DNA of 64,000 bases, taken from assembly GCA_019633425.1 (NCBI GenBank), contig WSUB01000017.1, positions 62,001-126,000 on the forward strand, in the 5' to 3' direction. Origin of the DNA: Tulasnella sp. 424. Its lineage: Eukaryota > Basidiomycota > Agaricomycetes > Cantharellales > Tulasnellaceae. Shown in pieces: positions 34,940 through 45,932 of this stretch (within the stretch, counting starts at the first letter, position 1; each line of letters begins with the position of its first letter). Position numbers and translations under genes: made by a program. The notes beneath the pieces are model-generated. The model worked only from the letters and a program-made list of their open reading frames with translations, was not told where the DNA came from and made no database searches.

Positions 34940-36734
34940 TCACTCGTTTTCTCCGCTAAGCTTAAGGATGTTGCCAATCTCGTTAAGTTGATCTTCTGTC
35001 AGTCCCAGAGAATCGTAATCTATGACGGAGAGCGAAAAGCTTGATCGAGCTGTATTTTCTTTACTGGCGCTTTGGGGAGTTTGCCAGCGCGTCTTGATAA
35101 ACTCGTACAGCTCTTGACCACAGTCCATATTATCAAAAAGTTTGAGGCAGCGCAAGCCCTCAAATGGCCATGCGAAAGAGCTCCCTTGCTTGGTGGTTGG
35201 TTGGGTCAGATACCGGAGAAAGCTACCAGCATTATGACCACTCCAGAGCGTTATCGATCTTGTCGTCTGCCACTTCGCTGGACAGAGTAGCAGGGATAGG
35301 TCCGAGAAGATAGCGCTGTCTTGTAGGTCCAATGAGATATCTGATGATACCCAACTATAGAACTGGTCCATCATCCATATCCATCGGTGGTGCGGAAGGC
35401 CTTGGAAGCTCAGCTGGAAGTTGAAAGCGTCGTCTCCATAATGGCTGCTCTCCCAATTAAAGTGTTCTATAAGGTTCCGGGTGGAGAGCCAAATCGAGGA
35501 AGTTTCATTACCCCGAAGTGCTGGTAGAATGATATGCCGAGCTGCCTCGAGTAGCTCTTCCGGCAAGGAATCGGACGGCGATAAACCATCGTGGGTGAGG
35601 GACAAATCTCGGCAAGCTGGGATCCTGAAGCTCTGAAGGAAAGTATGAACGAGATTTCCACTAAGTTCGCTGATCTTAAGAAGCTGAAGATGGTGGAGGA
35701 CTGTGGGGGGCGTATCTTTGCTGATGCTTATACCGGTGTCGTAGTCATAATCCAGGGCGGGATACGAGATCTCCAAGTCCTCCAGATGCGGCATTTCGGC
35801 TATCAGTTGCAGCAAACCACGCTGAGATATTCCTGAAGACACCCTCCAGTGGCCGCCGAGAGTGAAGGACCGGAGGTTGGCAAAGAATGATGAGGACCAC
35901 AGCACCGGAAGGGCGTGCACGCTCAACGTCCGCAGGCGCTCTGCTTGACCAGCAAATAGATGGACCAGAGATGGAGCATCTTCCCTGTACGAAGCAACTC
36001 TGAGGAACGCTTCGCGCAGAGCGGGGGCAGGCACGCAGACCGTGGAGGAGGTAATGTCCGTGGACGGAATGTAATCCAATACCAACGTCTTCCAACGGCA
36101 GGCGTGCTGAGACGTTTGGTGCATGAACGCAATGTAGTCCGCTTCTTCGACGCCAAGAGTGTCAGAAACGAAGAGAGGGGCAGTTTTTGATCTCCGAAGC
36201 GCCTCGGCCACGATGTTTTCGGGGCATTCTTGAGAGATGTAGGCCCAGAAAGGAGGATGGTCGTCGATCAAGTTGCGCCAAGTACTGCAAACGCGCCGAA
36301 GGAGGTACAACTGCACGAAATAGTCGCGGATGGCGGACGTGACCCTGTCACGTCTCCACCGATTGTACCCGCTAATGACTGGAAGGCATTCCAACAACGT
36401 TGGTATGAGGATATCTGGTGGGAGGTCGTGTATGCGGAGCTGTTTATCCTTGTGAAGTTGTTTTGCGGTGATCGTGAGGGAAGGCGAACGAGTCAAAATG
36501 TCCATTGCTGTCTGGGGAGCCACGATAGTTGTCCGGTGGTCCTCCGAATCTCCAAACTCCCCAAGTCCTCCTGGTTTCCTGCAGGGAGACATTTATGTTT
36601 ATATAAAGACTTTCTAAGCGGCAATGCTGTGGGGCACCATACCTAGAAGCTACGAGGTTTGACACTCTGCTACACAAGGTATCCAGCGTGTCTGAAACGT
36701 CTTGCTCAGTTTCAGATAAGAGAGTTCGATCCAT
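34940..36734 (-). CDS. F-box / LRR-like protein
   Basis: Probable SCF substrate receptor of 576 aa in two exons (36734-36643 and 36578-34940), joined by a GTATGG-CTGCAG intron that keeps the frame. An N-terminal helical segment (SETEQDVSDTLDTLCSRV) precedes the F-box at about residues 75-135 (LRIHDLPPDILIPTLLECLP, then LRRVCSTWRNLIDDHPPFW). Irregular leucine-rich repeats follow (LRTLSVHALP, LRSFTLGG, LEDLEISYP, LRCLKLFDN). It has the same general architecture as the F-box gene at 17227 but is clearly divergent from it. It lies in duplication unit A next to an oxidase gene on the same strand; no copy remains in unit B. Substrate unknown. Confidence 0.83.
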
Positions 36735-37005
36735 CTTCTTCAAGAGTATGAGTTATTCGCTCTAGATACCGTGGCCTTGAATGAGGTAGTTATGGTGGAT
36801 GAGTTGATGTGAAGTCATCTGGGTCTGCCGCTCTGATGGGCTGTGCTCGGCACGTGTAAGCAGATGCTCTTGCTCCCCGAGACGCAGGAAGCAGCACAAG
36901 AGATGTAGTCCATCATTAGCATTGAGGAATAAATAGTGGGAAGAGGATGTCCGTAACAACAGTCCATAAAAAAAGTCCAAAATCATGGCCCCAGTGAAAG
37001 TGGGA

Positions 37006-38907
37006 TTAAGCGGCTAAAGGAATCGACTGAGGGAAGTTGAAGACGTTCTTAGGGTCCCAAGCCTTCTTCAACTGGGTGAGGCGCTGGAAGTTCCCAGCAA
37101 AGTAGAGCGAATGCCATTGATCGGCGGTAAGCGTCGGGTCAATGTAATTTGGATCTAACGAGGTTTCTTGTCAGCTTTCCCCCAATAGATGTGAGCCGTA
37201 AGACTACTCACAAGCTCCAGTGGGGTTCGCAACCAAGCTCGATACCAGTCCGTTCATAAAGTCGATTCCACCTTGCCCTACCCACGGGTCCTTTCCATCG
37301 TCCGGCGTGCCACCGTAGAATTGGAAGTTGAGAGTAGCGGAGCGGTGAGTGTATGCAGTGGCTGTTTCGGCGACTTGCGAGATGACACCGCCGTACACTG
37401 TCAAATGAGTGAGGTTAAGGGCGGAAAGGAAGAGTGGTAGGGGAGAACGGGACGTACTGTCGACTTCAACCCACCACCATAACTTTGAACCCCATGTCTT
37501 GTCTTGCTGGATCATATAGTTAACCCAGTTCGTAACGGAGGTCTTGCTATATGCCGTCGCAGAGACAACAGACTAACCACGGAAGTTTCCGACAAGTCAG
37601 CTCTGAGTCTACTCGTCCCAAGAGACGTGAACCCACCTTAGCAAAGAATGTATCATAGACATCAGGGCCACTCGTGCTTAATGGTCCGGTGAAGTCCGTC
37701 AACCCCGTATACCAATCCCTATTCTTCGTGGTCAACTTCATCCCAACGTTGGCGGGGAAGGCGTCTTGTAATGGTTTGATCGCGTTGGTGAAGTCCGTCT
37801 TGCTACCGTAGTAAGTTCCACTCATTTGGATAGACATATGGCCATCGCTGACACCAACGTTCAAAATAGCAGCGAGTTGCTTCGTAGGGTTGGTCGCCGC
37901 AAAGTTTTGGAATGCCATGATAAGGGAGACGGCATTGGCATTGGAGATGGTTGACGAGAAGGTGTACCAGTAGTTGGTTAGGGTCGAAGGTGCTGCGAGT
38001 GTACTGAATGTCCAAGAGGTGACAATACCGTAGGATGGGGCTGCGCCGCGCAGTGCCTAGATCGCAACAAAAGTTAAGCTCAATGGAATTTCGTAGGAGA
38101 GAAAAGAAGTACCCAGAAGAGATCGGAGTGGCTTGTATTAGAGGCAGTTAAGACGGTTCCGTTGGCGATGACGACGTCAGCCGAGACGACGCGGTCGAGT
38201 AATAGACCAGCTGTCCTGCCGTATAGCCCGAAGCCACCGTATGAAGTATGGCCACCAGTACCAACCTGATTGAAATCACAAGTGACATCAGCGGACCTCA
38301 TTCACTCAGCCTTCAGGCCATGTGACATACATAAGGACAGGTTCCATGGGGCAATGCCCTCTTTCCATTGTCCCACAAGTACTGCGCAACGTCTCCGAGC
38401 CTATTGCCAGTTTGTGATGCCAAGAGGTGTGTCGACGAGTCTAGTGATAGGGACTTCATGGAAGACAAGTCGACGACGAGAGCGCCATCCTTGCCTCCTA
38501 AGCCGTAGGCAGCATACGAATGGCCTCCAGATCGAGCAACGACGGGAACGCCGGAGTCTGCAGCGCACTTGACAACAGCCGAGACATCGGTCTTGCTCAT
38601 TCTGCATATTTTGGCGACAACTGGTCAGAAGGCGGAAGGATGGATGGGGATTAGTAGGAGCTTACGGGTAGACAATGGCGGCAGGCTTGTAGGAGAGCCT
38701 TCGGTTGAATGCCAGGGCAGCTGTTGTATACCCACTACTGGAAGACGTTAGCGTCTTGACCTTGGAAGCGGTAAGACATGATGAAAAGCTGCTCGGGGCT
38801 CTTTCGTCGAGGTGAATTGTACTGCCAAGTACAAGGGTGGAACTTGACAGAATGCTAAACGCTACGAAGAAAGTAGCAGTCGTCGTGGTCCAAACGTCCC
38901 GTAACAT
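37006..38907 (-). CDS. Secreted FAD-linked oxidase, AA7/BBE-like, copy 1
   Basis: Extracellular flavoprotein of 511 aa in seven exons: 38907-38666, 38601-38331, 38265-38113, 38056-37637, 37572-37458, 37397-37212 and 37154-37006. All introns are GT-AG and the frame closes. A signal peptide is evident (hydrophobic core AFSILSSSTLVLG). The PCMH-type FAD domain carries RSGGHSYAAYG with His108 and HGTCPYVGTGG with Cys169, the residues that attach FAD bicovalently in glucooligosaccharide oxidases and berberine-bridge enzymes. The substrate domain has a WWWVE strand and the C-terminal BBE motif AYPNYIDPTL. Members oxidise oligosaccharide C1 to lactones or various secondary metabolites, releasing H2O2. 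A tandem paralogue lies 2751 bp away with identical exon structure. The substrate cannot be read from sequence. Confidence 0.92.
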
Positions 38908-39756
38908 CGTGAAGAGAGAGAGGGAAAGAGGGGATGGGGGGAGTTGAGCGGATGTGCTGGAGAGTTGGGTGCCATTTTGTAGTGAAGGCGGTGATCTGAA
39001 TTTGGCGACTCGGAAGAGAAGGCGCCCGCTGAGGCTGTGAAAGGAACGAAGGAAGCGCGAGGTCAGGCGATGAAATTACCGAATTAGAACACCACCGAAC
39101 CGTGGGATATGCTGTCATACTTAGACACCCCGCACTCCTTTCCGATGCTGTCAAGACTACATATTCATCAAAGTTCGAAGAAATGCGCAAGCCATTGCGA
39201 GCATGGGAGATCTATAATCGAGGCTCGCCCCTCTTGAGTGCCTTTCGATTCATGTCCTTCGGGGTTAACGCGCATCTGAAACAAGTTGTTTCACAGTCGA
39301 GCGATGCGAAGGGTGAGGGTTCTCAGGGACCTTGTTTACCTCGGCTTACGTTCAGCTGGGCGAGCTGGATGGCCGAGGTTATGCGTTCGTCGTCCGAGCC
39401 CGAAGCTATGAATTTTTCACGACACAACGATCGGTTGCCTATCTTAGAGAGACTAAACTGGAATCGGCCACTTTGTTGGGGAAGGAAGCTGCTGGCCGGT
39501 GGATGCTTTCACCAACAACTACAAATTAATCAACATACCTCGGCCATAAACGGCTTATTTCCTACGTAGTAAACTGTTTGCCTAACTATCATCACATGCA
39601 AACCGATCTTCTCGATGCTCCTGCTTCCCGAGACGCAGGAAGAAGCACATGAGATATAGTCCATCATTAGCATTGAGGAATAAATAGTGGGGGGAGAATG
39701 TCCGTAACAAAGGTCCATAAAAAAAGTCCAAAACCATGGCCCCAGTGGAAGTGGGA
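38908..39756. other. Intergenic between the two oxidase copies
   Basis: 38908-39413 is the upstream region of oxidase copy 1 and matches that of copy 2 (41657-42225). 39414-39605 matches the 3' flank of the F-box gene (34716-34930). 39606-39756 matches the 3' flank of oxidase copy 1 (36845-37005). The order shows that an F-box gene once stood at about 39605 and was deleted. Confidence 0.7.
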
Positions 39757-42225
39757 TTAAGCAGCTAAAGGAATCGACTGAGGGAAGTTGAAGATGTTGT
39801 TAGGGTCCCAAGCCGTCTTCAACTGGGTGAGACGCTGGAAGTTCCCAGCAAAGTAGAGCGAATGCCATTGATCGGCGGTAAGCGTCGGGTCAATGTAATT
39901 TGGATCTAACGAGGTTTCTCGTCAGCATGAAACGTAGATGTGAGCAGTAAGGCTACTCACAAGCTCCACTGGGGTTCGCAACCAAGCTCGATACAAGTCC
40001 GTTCATAAAGTCGATTCCACCCTGCCCGACCCACGGGTCCTGTCCATCGTCCGGTGTACCGCCGTAGAATTGGAAGTTGAGAGTGGCAGAGCGGTGAGCG
40101 TATGCGGTGGCTGTTTCGTCGATTTGCGAAATGACGCCGCCGTACACTGTCAAATGAGGGAGGTTAAGGGTGAAAAGGAGGAGAGGCAGGGGAAAGCGGG
40201 ACGTACTGTCGACTTCAACCCACCACCATAACTTGGAGCCCCATGTCTTGTCTTGCTGGATCATATAGTTAACCCAGTTCGTAACGGAGGTCTTGTCGTA
40301 TGCTGTCGTAGAGACAACAGACTAATCACGGAAGTTCGCCGCGTTAAATCAGCTCTGAGTCCACTTGTCTTAAGAGGCGTGAACTCACCTTAGCAAAGAA
40401 CGTATCATAGATATCAGGGCCACTCGTGCTTAATGGACCCGTGAAGTCCGTCAACCCTGTATACCAATCCCTACTCTTCGTGGTCAACTTCATTCCTACG
40501 TTGGCGGGGAAGGCGTCTTGTAATGGTTTGATCGCGGTGGTGAAGTCCGTCTTGCTACCATAGTAAGTTCCACTCATTTGGATATACATATGACCATCGC
40601 TGACACCAACGTTCAAAATAGCAGCGAGTTGCTTCGTAGGGTTGGTCGCTGCAAAGTTTTGGAATGCCATAATAAGGGAGACGGCGTTGGCATTGGAGAT
40701 GGTTGACGAGAAGGTGTACCAGTAGTTGGTAAGGGTGGAAGGTGCTGCGAGTGTACTGAATGTCCAAGAGGTGACGATACCGTAGGATGGGGCTGCGCCG
40801 CGCAGTGCCTAGATCGCAACAAAAGTTAAGCTCAATGGAATTTCGTAGGAGAGAAAAGAAGTACCCAGAAGAGATCGGAGTGGCTTGTATTGGAAGCAGT
40901 TACGACGGTTCCGTTGGCGATGACGACTTCAGCCGAGACGACACGGTCGAGTAATAGACCAGCTGTCCTGCCGTACAGGCCGAAGCCACCGTATGAAGTA
41001 TGGCCACCAGTACCAACCTGATTGAAATCACAAGTGACATCAGCGGACCTCGTTCACTCAGCCTTCAGCCCATGTGACATACATAAGGACAGGTTCCATG
41101 GGGCAATGCCCTCTTTCCATTGTCCCACAAGTACTGCGCAACGTCTCCGAGCCTATTGCCGGTTTGTGATGACAAGAGGTTTGTCGACTGGTCTAGTGAT
41201 AGAGACTTCATGGAAGACAAGTCGACAACGAGAGAGCCATCCTGGCCTCCTAAGCCGTAGGCAGCATACGAATGGCCTCCAGATCGGGCGACAACGGGGA
41301 CGCCGGAGTCTGCAGCGCACTCGACGACAGCTGAGACATCGGTCTTGCTCGTGCTGCGTATTTTAACGACTACTAGTTAGATAGCGGAAGGAATAATTGG
41401 GATTAGTAGGAGCTTACGGGTAGACAATGGCGGCAGGCTTATAGGAGAGCCTTCGGTTGAATGCCAAGGCAGCTGTTGCGTATCCACTACTGGTAGACGT
41501 TAGCGTCTTGACCCCGGAAGCGGTAAGACAAGATGAAAAGCTGCTTGAGGCTCTTTCGTCGAGGTGAATTGTACTGCCAAGTACCAGTGTGGAACTCGAC
41601 AGAATGAACGCTATGAAGAAATTAGCGGTCGTCGTGGTCCAAAGGTCTCGGAACATCGTGAAGAAGGGGGAAGTGGGGGTGGGGGGAGTTGAGTGGGTGT
41701 GCTGGAGAGTTAACGTTAAGAGAGTGGCATCTTGTAGTAAAGGCGGTGGTCTGAAGTTGGCGACTCGGAAGAGAAGGCGCCCGCTGAGGCTGTGAATGGA
41801 ATGAAGGAAGCGCGAGGTCAGCCGACGGGAATCACTAATTTAGAACCTGAACCGTGGGATATGCTGTCATACTTAGACACCCCGCAACTCCTTTCCAATC
41901 CTGTCAAAGCTTCCGTGTTAATTCTCCAGAATGATCAAAGCTCCAGGAAATACGTAAGCCATTGCGAGCGCGGGAGATCTACAATCGAGGCTTGCCCCTT
42001 TTGAACGCCCTTTCGATGCATATCTTTCGGGGTTAACGCACCGACCCTACCCCACCCAAGTTGTATTTAGTCTGCGTCGGAAGACTCGGGTTAACGCGCA
42101 TATGAAACAGGCTGTTTCATAGTTGGGTGAGGGTTCTCTGGGGCCTTCTGTTTCTCCTTTTACCTCGGCTTACGTTCAGCTGAGCGGGCTGGATAGCCGA
42201 GGTCATGTTTCGAGCCCGAGGCTCC
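39414..42225. repeat. Segmental duplication unit B (oxidase only)
   Basis: Second copy of the unit starting at 34716. It is shorter by about 1.9 kb because the part corresponding to 34930-36845 (the whole F-box gene) is missing; the deletion junction lies at about 39605. It ends with the CCTCGGCTTACGTTCAGCTG and GAGCCCGAGGCT blocks, which also end unit A. Confidence 0.72.
39757..41656 (-). CDS. Secreted FAD-linked oxidase, AA7/BBE-like, copy 2
   Basis: Tandem paralogue of the gene at 37006, 510 aa in seven exons (41656-41418, 41353-41083, 41017-40865, 40808-40389, 40321-40207, 40146-39961, 39905-39757). Exons 2-7 have exactly the same lengths as in copy 1, and exon 1 lacks one codon in the signal peptide. 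FAD-linking residues are His107 (RSGGHSY) and Cys168 (HGTCPYVG). Protein differences are few and scattered, for example Lys to Glu before CAADSG and Asn to Ser in KxRDWY, while introns differ more, so both copies appear to be under constraint. The promoter region is also duplicated, so expression may be similar. Function as for copy 1. Confidence 0.92.
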
Positions 42226-43399
42226 CTCCTAAAAGGCTCTCTTCCTTCCTTCATTCTTTATACAGCTGAGCCTCTAATTCTCAATTACCTCTATCTTTTT
42301 CATCACCTTTCCGTTAACTTATGCTCATCTAGCTTTTTGACGGCATACATTTCCAGGGTACTGGTCAATGTCGCGGAACAACTTCAAAGAATCTGGCTCT
42401 TCGATACTGTTTGACAGCGAAAATTCGAATTCTTTTAACACAGCCTCATACACCAAGATAGGAAGCTCTGAAAAGCTATGGAGCCGACGGATGAACTATG
42501 GCGGGCCGCGGGTATCCACCTTTCATTCCCACAAGTTGTTGGGGGCAATTCACCGAGCCCACTGCTGGCTCCTCCCAACTCCAAACGCTCCAACCTGCGA
42601 GAGTTACCATATCCCAATTGCCGAAAGAAATCCCCGACGCCTTGCCAAGGCTCTGGACGCTGGGTGTACCACAAAAGACCAGGGGCCTGCCGAAGGTCTT
42701 GCCGCGGTAACTCGTCTTTGCTTCTGACCGGCATCAGAATGCCTTCCTGCGACGCCAAGACCCTTGTTTCGTCCTTCGGCGGCCACGATCGGCATGACGT
42801 ATCAAGATGTGAGTAATCCTACCCCGGTAAATGCCGGAAAGCAATCCTCTCGCATTTCTCTATTTCGCTCGGTTGCCCAGGTCTCAGCTCGACATCCGCT
42901 CGCACCAACTGATGGACATGTACATATCTGTGTTCGTGTCCCCTTATGATTGGTGGTAGCGTCTGTTGGCCCGAAGAGGTCAAACTCTCCTATACCACCC
43001 AAGACCCCTTTCGGTACACACAAAATGTATTCAGCCAATAGCCTCAAAAGCATATAGCACGAAGAACTTTGAGGCTGTAAAATGGTTGCCCGAGGTCATT
43101 AGGTCGTCGTTACGGGTTGCTACCAACTAGCCGTTGCCTTTGTTCGGTGACCAGCACGACTGTGTGCGCTGTTATCCCAACCAGCTCCTGAGGACCCGAA
43201 ACTGCTTTCTCGTTCCCCAACTTCAGACTACTTCAAAGGAATCGAGCGACACGTACACCGCAAAGCTGCGCATGCGATGGTTTAAGATGAGGGCTGCGGG
43301 AGCAGCGATGTAGAAGCAATCATTTCAACTCAAAGCGTGTTCCATCCTTCTTTCAAGCTATCTCCATCGCACTCCATCCCGAGACCTCATAGCCACAAC
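42226..43399. other. Intergenic, no gene recognised
   Basis: 1.2 kb after the segmental duplication. Overlapping ORFs of about 110 codons at 42370-42820 on both strands have no recognisable motif. The final 70 bp before 43400 are CT-rich and probably the leader of the small gene there. Confidence 0.45.
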
Positions 43400-44035
43400 A
43401 TGTCCCGCCGCTCTCGCCCGCAGTACGTCCTTCAAACCGTCCAACTCGTCCACTGCGTCATCTGCCACAAAGACCTGGACCCCAACTCGTTCAACCAGAC
43501 TAAATGCTCGATCGTTCACGAGTGGGAAGAATCTGCAGGCGTCTTTGACGTCACAGCGCCGCAAGACTTGGTCCGGGAGCTCTTCTTCTCTGAATGTTGC
43601 GGGGACGCGGTCCAAGTCATCACCACCAGCGAGGACGACGAAGACGAGGGTCCCATGCCCTGGATCGACACCGTCTACCCTCGAGGCGAACACTGCTATC
43701 ACGGTCCCCACGTGGCCGACCCATACCGAGCGAGTACCATCTACAATGGCTTTACCCTCGTCGATTGTGGTACTCTGGGCTGTGCGAGCCATCCAGGAAA
43801 GGGAGAAAAGTTGCTGAAGGAGTTCAGGGCCAACTCGAGGAACCCACAGCACGCGATGTGGGCCACTTGGGAAAGGGATGATCAAGAATTGGCGGAGAGG
43901 TATATAAGATACCTCCCGACGGGAGTTTGCAAAGGATTGCCAGCCATCATAGGACAACCATACACCAAAGCTCGGGTCATCAGGGCAAGGGATTATCTAG
44001 GAATGATCTGGCAACAGCTTCCGCGTCGCCGCTGA
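43400..44035 (+). CDS. Hypothetical small acidic protein
   Basis: Intronless ORF of 211 aa from the first ATG after a CT-rich leader. I do not recognise the family. It has an early CxxC pair (HCVICHKDL), a CC-containing segment (FFSECCGDAV), a strongly acidic patch (TSEDDEDEGP) and later isolated Cys/His (GEHCYHGPH, LGCASH). The C-terminus is basic (WQQLPRRR). There is no signal peptide or transmembrane segment. The Cys/His pattern could bind metal, but spacing fits no finger I know. Codon use looks normal and the opposite strand is also open for 199 codons, so composition alone could explain part of the openness. It sits between the oxidase duplication and an F-box relic. Confidence 0.55.
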   Translation: MSRRSRPQYVLQTVQLVHCVICHKDLDPNSFNQTKCSIVHEWEESAGVFDVTAPQDLVRELFFSECCGDAVQVITTSEDDEDEGPMPWIDTVYPRGEHCYHGPHVADPYRASTIYNGFTLVDCGTLGCASHPGKGEKLLKEFRANSRNPQHAMWATWERDDQELAERYIRYLPTGVCKGLPAIIGQPYTKARVIRARDYLGMIWQQLPRRR

Positions 44036-45932
44036 CAACTCACAAGGAGAATCTTGAAATTCTGTCCCGCATTTAGCATTTTGTTGTTTATGATGAGATA
44101 TTGTCGGTTCAATAATTAGTGTCTTTATTTCTGGTCTCATTGCTGTGCTCGGTTTCTGCTACCAATCTAACTCAAATTAATACTTCCTCGGTGCAGGTAG
44201 CTGGGTGCGCGCGTGTTTCAGTAGTCGGATATGCCGTGCCAGGTACGGCGAAGTGGCGCCCTTTCGGAAGAAAGAATACGTCTCAAATGACGGGAAGCCG
44301 GAGAGATTGTCAGTCTAATGGACGGATCGGAAAGTGTTGGGTAGAAGAAAGACAAGCGTTCGTGATCAAGCCATAGGGTGGAACGGTCAGGAGCTGTCTC
44401 GTCGCTGGTGTTGCGTATAACAGGAAGTTTTGGAGAGGGCGAGACAGGACTTGAAGTCGGGGGACATCGTTCATGCGTTCAAAATGCGGTTGTCCCTAGA
44501 CATCCCCACTCATGCTTTTGACACCGCTTACTGCATTTCCACCAGGTTAACTTTCCAAGCGCCTCAGATATGGCAGAAATCGATCTCTCACTGCCGCGAA
44601 TTCGCGTCCTGAAAATCATTGCGAGTGACTTCCTCAATGCGCTGACCGGCGCACAGGATGCCTCGCTCTTCGATGCCATTCAACATCTGACCCTGAATGG
44701 CACTGTACTTTCCTCTTATAACTCACTCCGACTTCTTCATCCCTATCTCCGCCCACGATCCATCAAAACGTTACGCTTAGCCAAGTGGCTCATATCGGGT
44801 CCAATTCCATGTTCATCATGGTACAAAATCTCCTTCAGAACTGCCGGGATGTCGAGACTCTCGCAGTTGATGATCCACTAGCTCTCGGGAGAGCGGTATC
44901 CCGGTTGGAGAGGTTGAAGCGGTTCAAGGGATCCCTTGAAATGGCGCTTTCATTCTGCAAAGGAAAGCCAGTTGAGGATATGGCCCTAGGTCCTTTTACA
45001 AGGGTTCCAAAGTCAACAGATCTCAGCTATATTCTTTGCTGCCCTTCCGTACCCCTTCTTCGGCTTCAATTGTGGGGGATTGCTTGGGAAATGGGGATCG
45101 TCAAAACCCTTGCAAGCGCGTGCCCACAGTTAGAAGCGTTGGAAATATTAACGATACAGGAAAAGGCAAGACCATTCGGTACACTGCACTAGATCGACAT
45201 CTAACAGCCATGTTGTCATAGCCGTTTGTTTTGTCCGAGCCTTCTGCTGAAACCTTTTGTACGCCTTAAACGACTCCGACTGGAAGGTCGGAAGACTGTC
45301 GGTCAAGCTAGGTTTGAAAGAAGGGCTCTTCAAGAGTTTGCATCAGAGAAAAACTGTCCCATGTTGGGAGAAGCCCAATTCTCGGAGGCAAGATACTAGA
45401 GAAGAAGGGCCCGATTGCTCGTGGACCATGATCAAGCTCTCCACGACGACGCCTTCCAACCGATCATCGGCGTTAGGAGCTGACCGCCACCTTGTATTGT
45501 CTTGAGAGATATTCTTGCACGCTGTCGTCGGTGACACCCTGGTTCTGGATGGCGACTGGATTGATTCGTTTTCCCCGTCTCTTTACTTTCTTCTTTGTCA
45601 CGCTATTTTACTTCTCGAGCTACTTTCGAGTGGATTGAGTGTACGGTTTGTTATTTCCTCACGCTTGGCGCAGAGTGTGCCCCTTTGGACCTGGGATTAT
45701 TCGGCCGGGATACCAGCACGAACGAATGGCTCAGCAGTCTCATTTCGGTCCTAAAGTCCCATTTTAGAACGTCTGTGAAATATTTTGATATTATATTTTG
45801 GCCTGTAAACTTCCATATAGACGATGGGCTTAAAGAACCGAATTTGCCGAACTGCCCGATTAAACTTCATTTTGTTGACAACTGCTCTCAGCATGATCAG
45901 GTAAGACTGCGTCCAAATAATATGATCGGGGA
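44036..45932. other. Intergenic containing an F-box/LRR relic
   Basis: Between the small gene and the convergent OCRL-like gene. The only recognisable content is the frame-broken F-box-like sequence at 44430-45880 (separate entry). Confidence 0.5.
44430..45880 (+). pseudogene. Relic of an F-box/LRR-type gene
   Basis: Two adjacent frames read like the LRR part of the F-box proteins in this window. One (about 44570-44780) contains LPRIRVLKIIASDF and IQHLTLNGTVL. After a frame shift near 44780 the next (to 45192) contains NLLQNCRDVETLAVD, SRLERLKRF and CPQLEALEIL. No intron joins them and stops follow after 45190. A further frame at about 45590-45880 (GRDTSTNEWLSSLISVL) may be the C-terminal part. 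No F-box itself is visible. I infer an F-box gene disabled by indels. Confidence 0.42.

Larger units (their letters stand above)
34716..39413. repeat. Segmental duplication unit A (F-box + oxidase)
   Basis: The unit starts with the block TTTCACGACACAACGATCGG and ends before the same block recurs at 39414. It contains the 3' flank and body of an F-box gene, the first AA7-like oxidase and about 500 bp of oxidase upstream sequence. Both outer flanks and the oxidase gene have counterparts in unit B. Confidence 0.75.

Noticed and set aside
42368..42816. Overlapping ORFs of about 110 codons on both strands
   Set aside because: Equally open in several frames and without motifs; most likely composition effects after the duplication end.
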